A stretch of 64,000 nucleotides of DNA from Amoeboaphelidium protococcarum (taxonomy: Eukaryota > Aphelidiomycota > Aphelidea), in the NCBI GenBank assembly GCA_023515745.1, contig JALECJ010000256.1, positions 682,001-746,000 on the forward strand, read 5' to 3'. Position 1 is the first letter of the stretch. Every line of letters begins with the position of its first letter. A model generated the notes under the pieces. That model was not told the origin of the DNA, ran no database searches, and saw nothing but the letters and a program-made list of their open reading frames with translations. Shown one piece after another: positions 49,347-61,276 of the stretch. The translations under genes and the position numbers were made by a program.

Positions 49347-52256
49347 ATGGAAGAGAATCATGATACAGTTACGGATTCTTCGCAAGCTCTGAATGATGCC
49401 AAAACATCGAATAACAACCCGATGACTGGTAAAAAGTTGTAACCATCCTTGTCAGATATGGAAGTTGTTAAAGATGAAGTTCATGATAACTTTGATGTTG
49501 ATGCAGCTTAACCTATAACGCCCTCTAAGAATAAAAGAATGTCCTAAAAGTAAGTTATACTAAGCACTTAAAATGTTTCATGTTGTAACATTAATTTGGT
49601 CCATGTGAGTAGTTATTAAAATGCAAGTGAATCAAAGTCGAGAGGAAGTTTCTAGCGATTGAGCTCAAACTCTCAAGCGACAACAGAGATTAAAATCACT
49701 ATAGATGAGCCACAGTAATCGCGACAGAATAGTGGATTAGCTGAGTACATAAAAGCGTTTCCTACTGAATTGAGAAGACTTAGTAGAATATAGTAGGTGT
49801 TTGAAGTATCAAGTAATCAAGTCACAGTTGCTGGTACTGTTGTCTCATCTTAACCCAGCAAGTCAACTGCGCAAGTTGAAGTCATCTCTCCTGTGTTCTC
49901 TGACAGCTCAGCCCGTCCTTTGAATGGTCAAAATTATGACAAGGATCCATCGTAATTGGTTATATTAAAATCAAAAATCATACATTTAGATAGTGATAAA
50001 TTGCAGAATGATGGCGGAAACAATGATTACTCTTACAACTCTGGTCGCTCCGTGTCTAATCGCCGTGGTTTACTTTAACGCGTGGGCCGCTTGGTGTCTC
50101 AATCTGTAAGATCTGCCGTGTCAACAAGTACATTTAAAGCCTTTTGGAAAGTACTGCTTCTATCTGGGCTCGTGTTATTACCCGGCCTGATATTGCATTT
50201 TGCTTTCGCTGAACCTGTCAAGTTTGGGAATTTAGAAGCTCTGGTTTGCTTTTCCATTATAGCCGTTCTGCTTTGGATCTATCCAGTCACAAAGCTATTT
50301 CTTCATGTACTATTCTACCACTTGATATCTGAAAGCTCTTACGATGATTACCTGTACGGAGACGCGCTTTCGATGGGTGCTGAGGTAATGCCGCACTTAG
50401 CCGGCACAATAACTATGCTGCTCTGTTTCCTATCTTGGAATGTGATATTCCCACTGGTTTATCCTCCCTCTGTCGTGGATTAAACTGCTATTCCATTTAA
50501 TTACATTAATCCCGTGTTTGGTGTTATTACACTGTGGCTTGTATCGCTGTCGTTGAAGAATGTCGGTACTAAGCGGCTGGTGTATAAGTTTAATTAGTCT
50601 ACATTTTAAGATCGCGTGAGGGAAAGTATATTTATGGATTTCATTGTGGAGACACTAAGAGAAGCTAAGCGCCGGCTTAAGTATCTACGCAAAATTTAAG
50701 CCCAAGATGAAGTCAATCGACTGTATAGAACTGGAGGCTCTAACGCTTCTAGTCACGGCTCATCCACTCAGTATCGAATGCCGATCAGTCCTGAAATTCT
50801 ATTTCGAGTCAGTAATCTTGTGATTCCGTATTCGTTTAAAGATTTGCTGGTGGATGAACCCAATCAGCAGGAGCTGTCCAAGTAGCTGGTGGCTCAAGAT
50901 TTGACATTTCACGGTTGGAAGCGATTGCTAGATATGTTCTACAGCGTGGCTTTGACTGATGACTTTGTCCGCGAGGAAGTTGAAGCTGAAGGTTTGCGTA
51001 ATGATGATATGGAGTTACTTGATCTCATTCGTAAATTGCATGATTCCAACGATAAAATTGATTTTCATACAAGTAAGAAGCTGGCGGGTCTCGGCGGCGT
51101 TCATGAATCTACTTCAATGCTGCATAGAGCCACCAAGTATCATCATCTGCATCATTTTCATTACTAGAGACAGTAAAAGCGAAAAGCCAAGCGTCAATGG
51201 TATTTTACTGCTAATGATGAAAAGGCATCTCATTTAGCTGATAAATTCTTTCAGTAGCTGCGTCATGATCAAGACCAAGATTATCTGGATGTGAATAAAG
51301 ATTTGATGCCGCTCTTTTCGTGGGGCAATGTTCAAGATACACTTGCAGCAGATAATGTTGATCTATCATCAATGGAACGGGAGATTATTTAGAAGCAATA
51401 GTCAGTCTAGCAGATTGTTCGACTCTTCCTCTTATCCAAGAGCGACAAAGGCAAGTTTACTTAGCGAGATTTCCGTCAGCTCCTGATCAAAATTTACCGC
51501 GAACGTGGCCGACTTGTTGCAAGTCTTTCTGGTATGAAATCTCTCATCAGGAAAGTGGACGATTTCCTCACCATAGTGCTCTGCTTCCTCTTGGTGATGG
51601 GTACGCTATCTATATTCGGTGTTAACGCGTACAGCGTGTTCGTTAGCATAAGTTCAGTGATGGTGTCATTTGCTTTCCTCTTTGGTAGTACTGCCAAGTA
51701 GGCATTTGAAGGTATAATATTGATGTTTCTGGTTCACCCGTACGATGTTGGAGATCGTATCTGGGTGAGTGGATAGAATTATGTGGTGACTAGAGTGAAT
51801 ATTTTGTCAACCGTGGTTGAGCGCTGGGATGGGCAGTTGATTTATCTGCCGAATAGTAAACTGGCCCTGTTGGATATATCGAACATACGACGAGCCAAGC
51901 CTCAGTATGAACAATATGCCCTGCGAGTCACTTACACTACACCTCTGGAGAAGTTGCAAGAGTTACAGAAGAAGTTGTAGGCGTTCGTAAAATCAGAGTC
52001 TACCCATTTCCAGGAAGGTGTCTCGTTCTCTATTGACAATTTCACCGATATGGAAGGAATGGTGGTCAAATTGACATATGCTCACAGAACTAATTATCAG
52101 AATTTCGACTTGTACAACTTTAGACGAATTAAATTTTGTAAAGCTGCTGTGGCTGCGATGAAAGAGTTGGACATTACGTTTACTCCGTTGTCAAAGCCGT
52201 TCATGCTGGATATGTCATCAAGTATAGATTAATAGACGCTATAGAAATCCGAGTGA
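49347..52256 (+). CDS. MscS-like mechanosensitive ion channel with EF-hand
   Basis: Exons 49347-49549 and 49613-52256 give 948 residues. After a ~230-residue Ser/Gln-rich region, four hydrophobic helices follow (about 241-420), then a long cytosolic stretch with an EF-hand-like loop (SKSDKGKFTQRDF, about 670-685). The MscS pore and beta domain are at about 720-840 (FLTIVLCFLLVMGTLSIFG, VSFAFLFGSTAKQAFEGI, HPYDVGDRIW, NILSTVVERWDGQLIYLPNSKL). This order, with the EF-hand just before the pore helix, is that of fungal Msy1/Msy2, ER channels for hypo-osmotic Ca2+ control. The 3' end lies 65 bp from the convergent katanin gene. Confidence 0.93.
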
Positions 52257-52321
52257 TATTAACATAGTATAGTAATCTTGTCAAATTATATAAACTGTGA
52301 CTATGGTCATCATCTTTATGT

Positions 52322-54301
52322 TCAGAGAATCTTTTGAATATCAATGAGAATCTGCCTTGAAACTTTCTATAACAGCTCCTCCCCGTCTTGATGGTCACAA
52401 TCTATATCAACCTGTTACTGCTATTCATGGACAGACTTTAGCAGTGTATGAATTTTCTGTAATGATTTTAGACACTTTCTACACTTTTCATAACGTTCCT
52501 CCATCACGACATCTACGCCCATCCGAGACAGTTTTTATGCTCGAGCGTCAATGAAGAGCTCTGAGAAGCTATGGACGATGCTTTAGATGAGGAGAGAGGA
52601 TTATAGTTTCGACTCAATCAGCTTCGACTTCAATAGAACACAGCAAATCGGTAGAATAATGACAACACAATCCAGGGTTATAGAGGTGCTCTATTTGTTC
52701 AATATTTAAAAGACGCTGATTAGAAAGCCATTATGCATATCACTTAACTCGTCCACCATGGCACTGATATCACTACCGAGCATACAAATTTAGTCACCCA
52801 CAACCTCTCGCCGGAGCCAGCTATCTAATCTTTACACAAGCTAAAGCATTGACTTACTCTTTGATAGAAGTTGAATAGATTTCATTCTCTATCGCAACAT
52901 TTGCCTGAATGACGTTAACTATTGTCCAGTTAAGAGTGTGAGAAGGGCCTAACCAGATTTATCATCCTCCAATGGTTAATCTTACAAATTCTCTTCTCGA
53001 TTCTCTTTGGATTCAGATACTTACCGCTCGAATGGCGCTGTCCTAGCTCTGGATAGAGAATTATTAACTTGAGATTCTTGCGCGGCATTTGTCTTAGGAT
53101 TAACTCTATGAGGAGTATCTATCTTGGATATAATGCCTTTAAGACCCCTTTAAGTAACTCTACTCTGAGAAGTAGGTTTATCTTGATCTTTCTATAAATC
53201 TACATTACTAGACAACTGTTGTAATCTTGTACTTTAGTTCAATTTAGCAACTTCCTATTTAACATATTTAGTATTCAAGTCGCGCTCAGACTTGGCTTTA
53301 ATCTGAACAATATCATTCTTCTAATCAACATTCAACTCTTTTAATTCTAAAGCCCGTCTGCTCAAACCATTTCCCGAAGATATGCTATAATAAATAAGCT
53401 GTGAATTCCTAGTCAACCAGAATTCTTTGACAGACAAAGACTTGTTGTAGCATAGATAGTCCGGTAATTATTATGAGACATAGTGAGCCTGGGTATTGAA
53501 ATCCAAAGTATAAATCATTCTACCAGTAATTACAAAATACTATTGCAAATGCGAACTGAAATCAAATAATCTAGCAGGAGAGTCCAATTTCTCTCCAAAA
53601 TACCGCAGTTTCTATTCTAAAATATCAAAGCAGAACAACTCAGTCTCACATGAACCAATAAGCCATACTTGAGAATTATGAAATTAAAGATTATCCAATT
53701 AAGACGTCCCAGAGAATTAACACTTTAATTTACCACTTGAAAGATCGTAAATATAACAAGCAGACTAAACACTAACAGCCATCATGGATCCATCTGGACT
53801 AAACACAATGGAGCACTTATCAATATGAGAACCACACTTCAGATCATACGTCTACATTGGCTTCTTATGCCGCACATCCCAGAAATACAAGATGCCTGAC
53901 GAAGCGCAAGTGGCAAAGAATTACAATGATGGATGGAATTTAATCTTTATGATAGAATCAGAATTGCATTATGCAAAGGAGAGGTAATTTCTAGTGGAGA
54001 TACATTGAAATTTCGTACTATTCTGACTCTGTTCATAAATCTTGATCGCTCCAGAACTCTCACAAACAGCCAGTAATTACTAGTCCATCATATTACAATC
54101 AAATGAGGTGATTGAAGAAGTACCAGATATAATTTGAATCAATTACAAAGTTTATGCACACCACACTTCTATAAAATGTCTATTATCCTCATTATCAATA
54201 AGCAGCATCAGAAACTAAGATCCAGCTAAGATTTAAGAGACGTTCTTGGAGTGTAATTGAACCTTCACACAATCACTCTATTACAATTTAGTGTTATTCA
54301 T
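52322..54301 (-). CDS. KATNB1: Katanin p80 (KATNB1) homologue
   Basis: A single exon of 659 residues that appears only with TAR read as Gln (over 30 such codons). The N-terminal ~300 residues are a divergent WD40 propeller (IKIKFHPSLQFFATCASSGI, LYFWDVRHKKPMQTY, IVFSPDGSMMAVSVQSAC, IYDLSSGKL). The linker is Gln/Ser/Lys-rich. Residues about 450-630 form the con80 domain (LRQRMKSIQLLSKS...; RMGVDVVMEERYEKCRKCL, matching the GVD...EERY.KC signature). Con80 binds the p60 AAA ATPase and microtubule ends. Its presence supports a cell with cilia/flagella or elaborate microtubule severing. Confidence 0.85.
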
Positions 54302-54643
54302 TCTACCAGACTCAATAAAAGAAATTAAAATGTATTACAGAGAGTATGGACGTGCTGTACAGTGTATTAGAGAGAGTGAGGGGAAGCTTCTCCCAATGAC
54401 AAAAATTCGACTTGAAACAGTTCTCGCTGAAACGAAAAACAAGAAATATTTCGCTGCTTCACTTTGTTCTCGTCTTTCTACCGTATAGTAAGTAGATCGA
54501 TAGCCAAAGCTGAGGGACTTTTTTACACAAACCCATTACTTCTCATTTCGCTTTACTATTTGTTGCGCGTTTTATCCTCTTTGATTATCGTAGCGATTAT
54601 AGACAGTTGTACAGTAGTACAGTAATAGTAATAGAAATAGAAG
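54302..54643. other. Divergent intergenic region
   Basis: 342 bases between katanin and the small coiled-coil gene. It allows a 65-codon plus-strand ORF (54291-54488) with no features. Short imperfect repeats of AGTA/TAGTA occur near 54605-54635. Confidence 0.4.
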
Positions 54644-55317
54644 ATGAGTTCTATAAAGACAAATTTACACTAAAAGGCTATCACTGAGGTTACCGTTATA
54701 TAAGATCCTGCTCTCAATTAGCACTAAACTCTGGTAAGAATATTAAATATTCAGCAAGTATTTATAATGATCATTTCATAATCAATGTGTAGGCACCGGC
54801 TCCTCTGTCAATCACCAAGTCTCAAATCGTGGTGAAGTAGTAATGGTAGTAACAGACTAATCAACATAATCTTTCGCCCACCTCCCCGCTGAATAGCAGC
54901 AGTAGTAGTGGTAATTTTAGTCCGAATGCCCGTGAAAAAGATTCAATTGAAGAGGCGTATAAGCGATTTGTGAGATAACGTCAAGAGGCTATGGATAGAT
55001 TGGAACGGGAGCGTCAAGAGCTTAAGCAGCGATTACAGCAGAAGCGAGGACTTAATATGCTCACTCCTTCTAAAATTGATATTTCTCGATCATCTCCTTC
55101 TAATTAGCAAGATACTACTACTAACAATTACAATAATAGTAGTAACGGTGATGGATTCTCTAGATCAGGAGCATAATCAGCAGGCAATAGAGGTCGAAGT
55201 GATTAGCGAAATCAGCAAAATTTAGATTACCGTGAGTTTGAACAAGGACTTCCTCCTAGAAATCCATGGGACATTGAAGAGAATGACTTTGATCAATTGA
55301 AATAAATATATAAATGA
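54644..55317 (+). CDS. Gln-rich coiled-coil protein of unknown function
   Basis: Exons 54644-54733 and 54793-55317 (59-nt intron, TGTAG acceptor) give 204 residues. After a Gln/Ser/Asn-rich start there is a charged helix (EEAYKRFVRQRQEAMDRLER, then QELKQRLQQKRG) that should form a coiled coil, followed by a Ser/Asn-rich part and an acidic end (NPWDIEENDFDQLKQ). No membrane segment or known domain. It is supported by the in-phase intron and a UGA stop (two in a row at the end). Function unknown. Confidence 0.62.
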
Positions 55318-55456
55318 TGAAATTTGTTATAAAATTATTGATCAATGTAAAAATTATTCTCAGCATAGCGTTAAAGTTCGGGCAATCATATTGAACAAAA
55401 GGGTGACTGTGTTCATGTTCCAGCGGATCAAAACTAACTCCATCATCATTGAAGAA

Positions 55457-56590
55457 TCAGTGTAAACCAACTAGTTTTGCAATCTGCTGGTAGTTCCTTT
55501 AAGCGACTGAGAGAGCATTTTAATTGCCTTCTTAAATAAGCGACTGAATATCCACAACCTCCAATTATTTGTAACGCTCCCTGATGGGCATCAAATGTTC
55601 AATAATCAGCGAACCAACATATTCCTTTAGCTACTTTGTATTCCGCAACTCTACAGATTATAAAACCTTCTCCACACTATAATTATGTAAAGTAGAATTT
55701 AAATATAAAGCAATGTCAATCAAATTCTTAATACCAGGTCGATCTTGAGTGTACAATACCTCCCTGGGCATCAGACGCGTATCAAACTCTAAACTGTCAG
55801 TCTTTGCCTTCAAAATCTTGCGCCGAATCTCTTCATCAGAATCAGTAATGAATAGGCAGCCTTTTGGTGAAGATTTGCTCATCTTTGACTCGGGATTCTA
55901 CAAGCACATTATCCGTGGAAGTCGATTCCCGATATTATTCTAGATATCATCGCTATTGGTGATACTAATACTGGAATCATAAGCCTGAGGTAATGGAAAT
56001 GCAGATATAAATTGACTATTAAATGATGTTATAAGAGTACGCGTGAGTTCCAAGTGTTACAGCTAGTCTTCTCCAACGGGAACATGAGAGGCTTGGTAAA
56101 GCATGATATCAGCAGCCTGCAGTACGGGATACATTAACAGTCCGGCATTGTGTCCATCACTCTTTAACTTTGAGTCTTGGTTACGCGACTAATTCTATGT
56201 CTATCTAACTTTTGATTTGTATTAAGTCATCCGAGTGAGATGTGAAAGTGGAGCAAGAGTAGAGAGTATCCAGTGCAGTTACGTGTGATACGGCACTGCG
56301 GACTATATAAAGAGATGTTGCGGACTAATGCCACAGGCAATTAGAGATTTGAACATTGACAAAGTATTCTACTTTAGCATTTGAGGATCTTTCACCGTGG
56401 TCAGAGCGTGTAAATCACATATCATGAAATGTACACTCTCTATTTTAATCGTATCTTCGCCGCGTCGATTAGGATCTTTATTAGATAGTAGCAATGACCG
56501 CGATAGTTTTGCCCACTACCTCACAGCTCCTATATAATTACCCAAATGCAGGGAGCCAGCAGTCGCTTAAATTCCACTCAGAAATCTCAT
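55457..56590 (-). CDS. WARS2: Tryptophanyl-tRNA synthetase, mitochondrial/bacterial type
   Basis: A single exon of 377 residues; about 25 in-frame TAR codons hide it from standard-code ORF finding. It begins [20 protein letters not shown] (HIGH-type HLGN), then [42 protein letters not shown], and the KMSKS loop as [10 protein letters not shown]. This is the bacterial-type TrpRS used in mitochondria. No targeting presequence is encoded directly upstream: that frame is open for 37 codons without ATG and then meets TGA, so the presequence may come from an upstream exon or be absent. Gln at GIQ is encoded by TAA. Confidence 0.93.
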
Positions 56591-56762
56591 TTAGAAAGAT
56601 AAAAGCTTTAACTAATTTGTAATATCGTCTTGTTTATAAAGTGTGATTAAAATTGAAAAGAGCGTCTTAATAAGTACACGGCGAACCGCTCAGCAACATA
56701 ATAATATTCAATCATCTTCATCATCAGATTATAATACGCGTGGTATCTACTGTAAAGCCTTT

Positions 56763-57191
56763 TCAAATTACAGAGGATATTTGCTTTTGACTGATTACTT
56801 GATTTAACTACATATTTCTTTTAACTATAAGTGTATTGCAATTAAGAGAACTATTCATAAATCTTAAAACATACTTGATTAATTCTTAAAGTTGCTTCAA
56901 CTCTATATTGATTGACTTGACTTTATTAGTATTATTTCGCCATCGCTATTAGTAATCCTCCTATGCCTAAGTGCTAGTAGATTAACTGTTCAGAGATGAT
57001 TGCGATTAGAGCATCTGGCCTCCAGCGTGATGCTGATCTAATTGTGCGCTAGATTCAGATAAAAGTTACAACGAACTCTTCATCCTCTGCTGTAAACACA
57101 ACTGAATTCTCTAAATATCTTTCAAAGCATTCACCTCGTTGTCAGCGTCTTTAATAGACGTTTCTTTAATGATTGACACTAATTGGTCCAT
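56763..57191 (-). CDS. Small helical protein of unknown function
   Basis: An open frame of 142 codons from ATG 57191-57189 to TGA 56765-56763 containing over 15 TAA/TAG codons read as Gln. The product is helical and Gln-rich with heptad-like spacing (MDQLVSIIKETSIKDADNEV; INIELKQLQELIKYVLRFM). Small coiled-coil subunits of kinetochore or Mediator complexes look like this, but no signature is recognised. It is divergently arranged with SNRNP27, 146 bp apart. The frame is also open upstream of the ATG for about 35 codons. Confidence 0.5.
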
Positions 57192-57337
57192 GTACAGTAG
57201 TCTCTCTTCTAGTTTGATATGAACAGCAAATGAACGTTGTTCTGACAAAACGCGTGAAGTTAAAAGAAATAGCGCGCGTTTAAACGCTCTAACTGTCTTC
57301 CCTCATTGAACGAGAGAAAGCGGTAAATCTAATTGAA

Positions 57338-57793
57338 ATGAAACATATTCCACGTGCAGTTAGTGTGCATCGAAATAGATAATAGCTATAGCAGAGTCAA
57401 TCTAGCTAGTAATAACCTCATACAGAGCGGTAGAAGTAATAGAGTGCTAATGCAGCAGTATCTTCTAAATCCGCGTAGAGTAGAAAAAGAAAATAGGAAC
57501 ATGATGATGATGGCATAGAGCCATAAAAATCTTATACTGATGATACTTAAGCAAGGTTAAAGGCGAACGCTATAGCGAACAAGAAGCTATAAGATTAAGG
57601 TATAGCGATGGATATTGATAATTAGAATGGTGTTGATGATGCGGATGAACCGCTATCAATGGAGAGATTGCTAGGCTTTGGCTCTTTTAAAAGCACTAAG
57701 GGCTAGAAAGTTCAAGATGACAAGATGGTGAGCGGCGCTAACATTGTAAAGGAGCGAAAGGTGCGGCGGGTGGTTAAATAGAAAAAGAAGTGA
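57338..57793 (+). CDS. SNRNP27: U4/U6.U5 tri-snRNP 27 kDa protein (SNRNP27)
   Basis: A single exon of 151 residues with about 20 TAR codons. The N-terminus is Gln/Arg/Lys-rich (replacing the RS region of the metazoan protein). The C-terminal signature MERLLGFGSFKSTKGQKVQD matches the conserved MGFSSFDTTKGKKV block that defines the family, followed by a basic tail (KERKVRRVVKQKKK). SNRNP27 acts in spliceosome activation. The family's very conserved final ~20 residues are shortened/altered here. Confidence 0.82.
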
Positions 57794-57884
57794 AATTATT
57801 ACATTGTTTAAATGAAGATGATGATTCGATACAGTAGATCAATGAAGTATACATACATTGCAATTTACATCAAGAATAGCGATA

Positions 57885-60800
57885 TCAATTTTCAATGCCA
57901 TTATTAGCTAAGAGTTCTTGAGCGCTCTACTTCTTGTTCAAGTATTGAGGTGGTCTGTACGTCTTGAGCATAAGGGAAGAGACAACGACAGAGACTGAGC
58001 TGAGAGCCATCAGAGCGGCGGCTATTATTGGATGAAGGATTATTCCAGTGGTGGAGAACATCAGGCCAGTTGCAAATGGAAGTGTGATGATGTTATACGC
58101 GAATGCCCATACGAAATTCATCTTTATCCGCCTGATGATGCTTGTAGACAGATCAATTGCCAGAGGGATCTACAGTAGATTATTTGTGTTCATTAGGACA
58201 ATGTCTGCAGCTTCCATGGCAATATCCGTGCCTGAACACATCGCTATACCTACATCAGCTTGCGCGAGTGCAATGGAATCGTTGACGCCATCACCCACCA
58301 TGGCGACTATTCTATTACTCCCCTGTTTCATACCACCTTCTAGTGAACTGGACAGAACACCAGCTTCTAGGTTCTCATACAGTCTGTGTGATGATCCATA
58401 CTTTACAAAACTCCACAACATTCGAAATTGATTTAGTAAATAACGTGGTGTGAAAGCCTTGTTAGTGTGTCCATTAGACTGAGTGCGTACAGCAGCATCA
58501 TTATCATCACTTACGTCCATAACAGCTGGAGTGTGATTATAATCTCCATCCCGGAACTGATTCTCATTGCCCATTTAAATCGCCTCAAGTAAATCCTTCT
58601 TACCAGCCGGCGACACGTTGGCAAAGACATTACTAGGACTTATTCCAACTTTTTATGCCACTGCAGCGGCTGTAGTCCAGTTGTCGCCTGTTATCATGTA
58701 CAGAGTCTTGCCTTGCATTTGTAACACTTTGACCGCCTCTGCAGCATCCTGAACAACTTCATCTTCAAAGTATAAGTTGCCTGACACTTTCTATTTCCCG
58801 CCGTGTTCATTGTCACAGCTTATGGTGAAAGGCACCTTTAACTAGCCACTGTCATTATGCATAGAGGACGACTCATCTGCATCTGATTAAGAAGTCTGAG
58901 TTCCATTACCAAATCCTACAGAGACATGTAACTATATAGCATCTTGATCTTTTGATTCATAGATATATCAGACTTTACTCCGAACGGATCTACAGTAAAC
59001 TATAATTATCTGACTTTGTATCCACCCAACATATCTGTTCCGAATACGCGAGCTATATGTTTCTCAGTAATCCCACCATCAACGCCTGCATGCTCTTTCT
59101 ATTCTTGGTGCTACTTCAAAGCTCGTGCCACCGGATGAGAAGACTCTGACTCGGCGACTGCGAGCACTTTCAATACCATCTCTTGGCCCAGCATTTCAAC
59201 ATTGTCATACAACACCTTAGCCAACTTCAGATTGCCGCGCGTAAGAGTTCCAGTTTTATCAAAAATGTAATGAGTGGCAGCTTTGGCAGCTTCCAATGCC
59301 TATCCTCCTTTAATCAGAATACCATACTTTGCGGATACTCCAGTGCCCACCATGACAGCTGTGGGAGTCGCCAGACCAAGAGCGCAAGGGCACGCGACAA
59401 CAATCACCGAAATGGCAATTCGAAGAGCGACAAAGAACACGGCTAGGAAAGCAGGAGCACCGTCTACAGCTTTGTCATTAAACTAGGATTGCATTGTAGA
59501 TTGTTGATGCAGAGAGGTGGCGTTCGACGAGTGATGAGATTCCATTGAACCATCTCCTACGCCGTGTGACATCATATGGCTAGTCGCAATCAATCGGTAT
59601 GCAATTGATGAAGAATCCTAAAGGTCCGCCCCACTCAGTGCAATAATCCAACCAATAAATGTGATAAACGACAGAGATATAATGGCAGGCACAAAGTAAC
59701 CAGATACAGCATCTGCAAATGTCTAAATCGCTGGCTTATTCGACTAAGCATCTTCAATCAGCTTGATAATCTAAGAAAGTGCAGTGTCATTGCCCACCTT
59801 CAATACACGTACATACACGGAGGAGTTGTTAAAAGTGCTCAAAACGACAGAACCACCGATAACGTTATCTCCAGCCTATTTCAATAAAGGCAACGATTCA
59901 CCAGTAATAACAGATTCGTCAATTTAACATGATCCCGCCAGAAGGAAGCCATCAGCGGCCACTTTCTATCCAGGATATATGCGCACGGTATCTCCAACTT
60001 GAAGCATACCGGCCGCCACTTTCTCTTCTTTCTAATTGTCCATCTGATAATCGCTGACTAAATACGCGAAATCTGGCTTCATATTGTACATTTGCGAAAG
60101 TGCACTTGAAGTCTTACCCTTGGCGATATTCTCAAGATACTTGCCAAACATGACAAAAGATATTACCATGGCACACGTATCAAAGAATGTCATGGGAGGG
60201 GCCATGAGAAACTGCTTGGGAAAAGCTACAGCGTAACACATGGCGAATATCGAGAAGGAGAAAGCGCAGCTGGTACCAAGGACGATAAGCACGTCCATAT
60301 TAGCATTGCCATGTGATAGAGACTTGTACGCGGACTTGTAAAAGCGTTTGCCAAAATGGAATTGGATCGGAATAGTAAGTAGTAGCTCCAGTACTGATAA
60401 TAGATGCAATCCAGGGAATATCACTTGCCAGAACAAAATATCTCGGAGTGGCGCAAAGTAAAGCAGAAAGTGTCCAATAGCTAATTCTGGTATTGAGAAA
60501 GAGAGGCACTGAAATAATTAAGTTTTCCATTATTAAGCTTCTTTGGCGTGTTATGAAGACACCTAGACACTTAAAGGTACTTCATTTTTCTATACAACAG
60601 ACGCCTCAAAACCAAGATCTTCAATCTTGCCAACCAGTTATCTCACACCAATTTTGTGTGGATCAAATACGACATGACATTTGTTCAGAGATAGCGATAC
60701 GTCCACATTAGTGACTCCATCTACCTTTATAATATTCTGCTCTATTGATTACACACAATTCGTACAAGTCATGCCTTCAATCAGAAGATCAGCAGACATT

Positions 60801-61093
60801 GAAGAATCTCCATCACTATCATTATTTACTGGCTTATCATCAATAGGGTCAGCTTCAAATCCTAAATCTTATATACATTCCACAATCTTCTGCCTACCAG
60901 TAACTGTGCTGTCAATCTCAATTTCCGCCCGATTCGTCAAAAGTGAAACTGAAACATTTTTGACGCCTTGCACGGCTCTCACGCCCTTCTCCGCACTGTT
61001 CACACACGACTGGCACGTCATACCGCCCAAATTAAGTCGCACCTTAACAAGATTTTTATTAATCGGCTTACTATCATCAGTGTCTTGCGCCAT
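57885..61093 (-). CDS. CCC2: Copper-transporting P1B-type ATPase (ATP7/Ccc2)
   Basis: Exons 61093-58979 and 58931-57885 give about 1053 residues. Two HMA copper-binding domains (GGMTCQSC near residue 21, GMTCTNC near 108) precede eight membrane helices. Motifs: [17 protein letters not shown] (about 568), DKTGTLT (about 611), [19 protein letters not shown] (about 916). Two unusual segments: a Met/His/Ser/Gln-rich luminal loop ([17 protein letters not shown]) before the CPC helix and a ~70-residue insert between TGDN and GDGVND. The 47-nt intron is inferred from a frame change in the nucleotide-binding domain; the donor could instead be the GTAGAT 15 nt upstream. It loads Cu into secretory enzymes. 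Confidence 0.92.
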
Positions 61094-61276
61094 TTCTGCA
61101 ATCTTTTATCATGAAAGGCTAGATTTTTAAATATCAAGACAGACAGAAGAGCGCTGAGGGATTTAAGCTGTAGCCAAGGCGAAAAAACGCTGAGTCAGCC
61201 AAACCAATCAGAAACTTTCAATTCGATTGCTTATTTCGGAGAGGTGAAACTATAAAATTCGATTTTATAACAAAGT

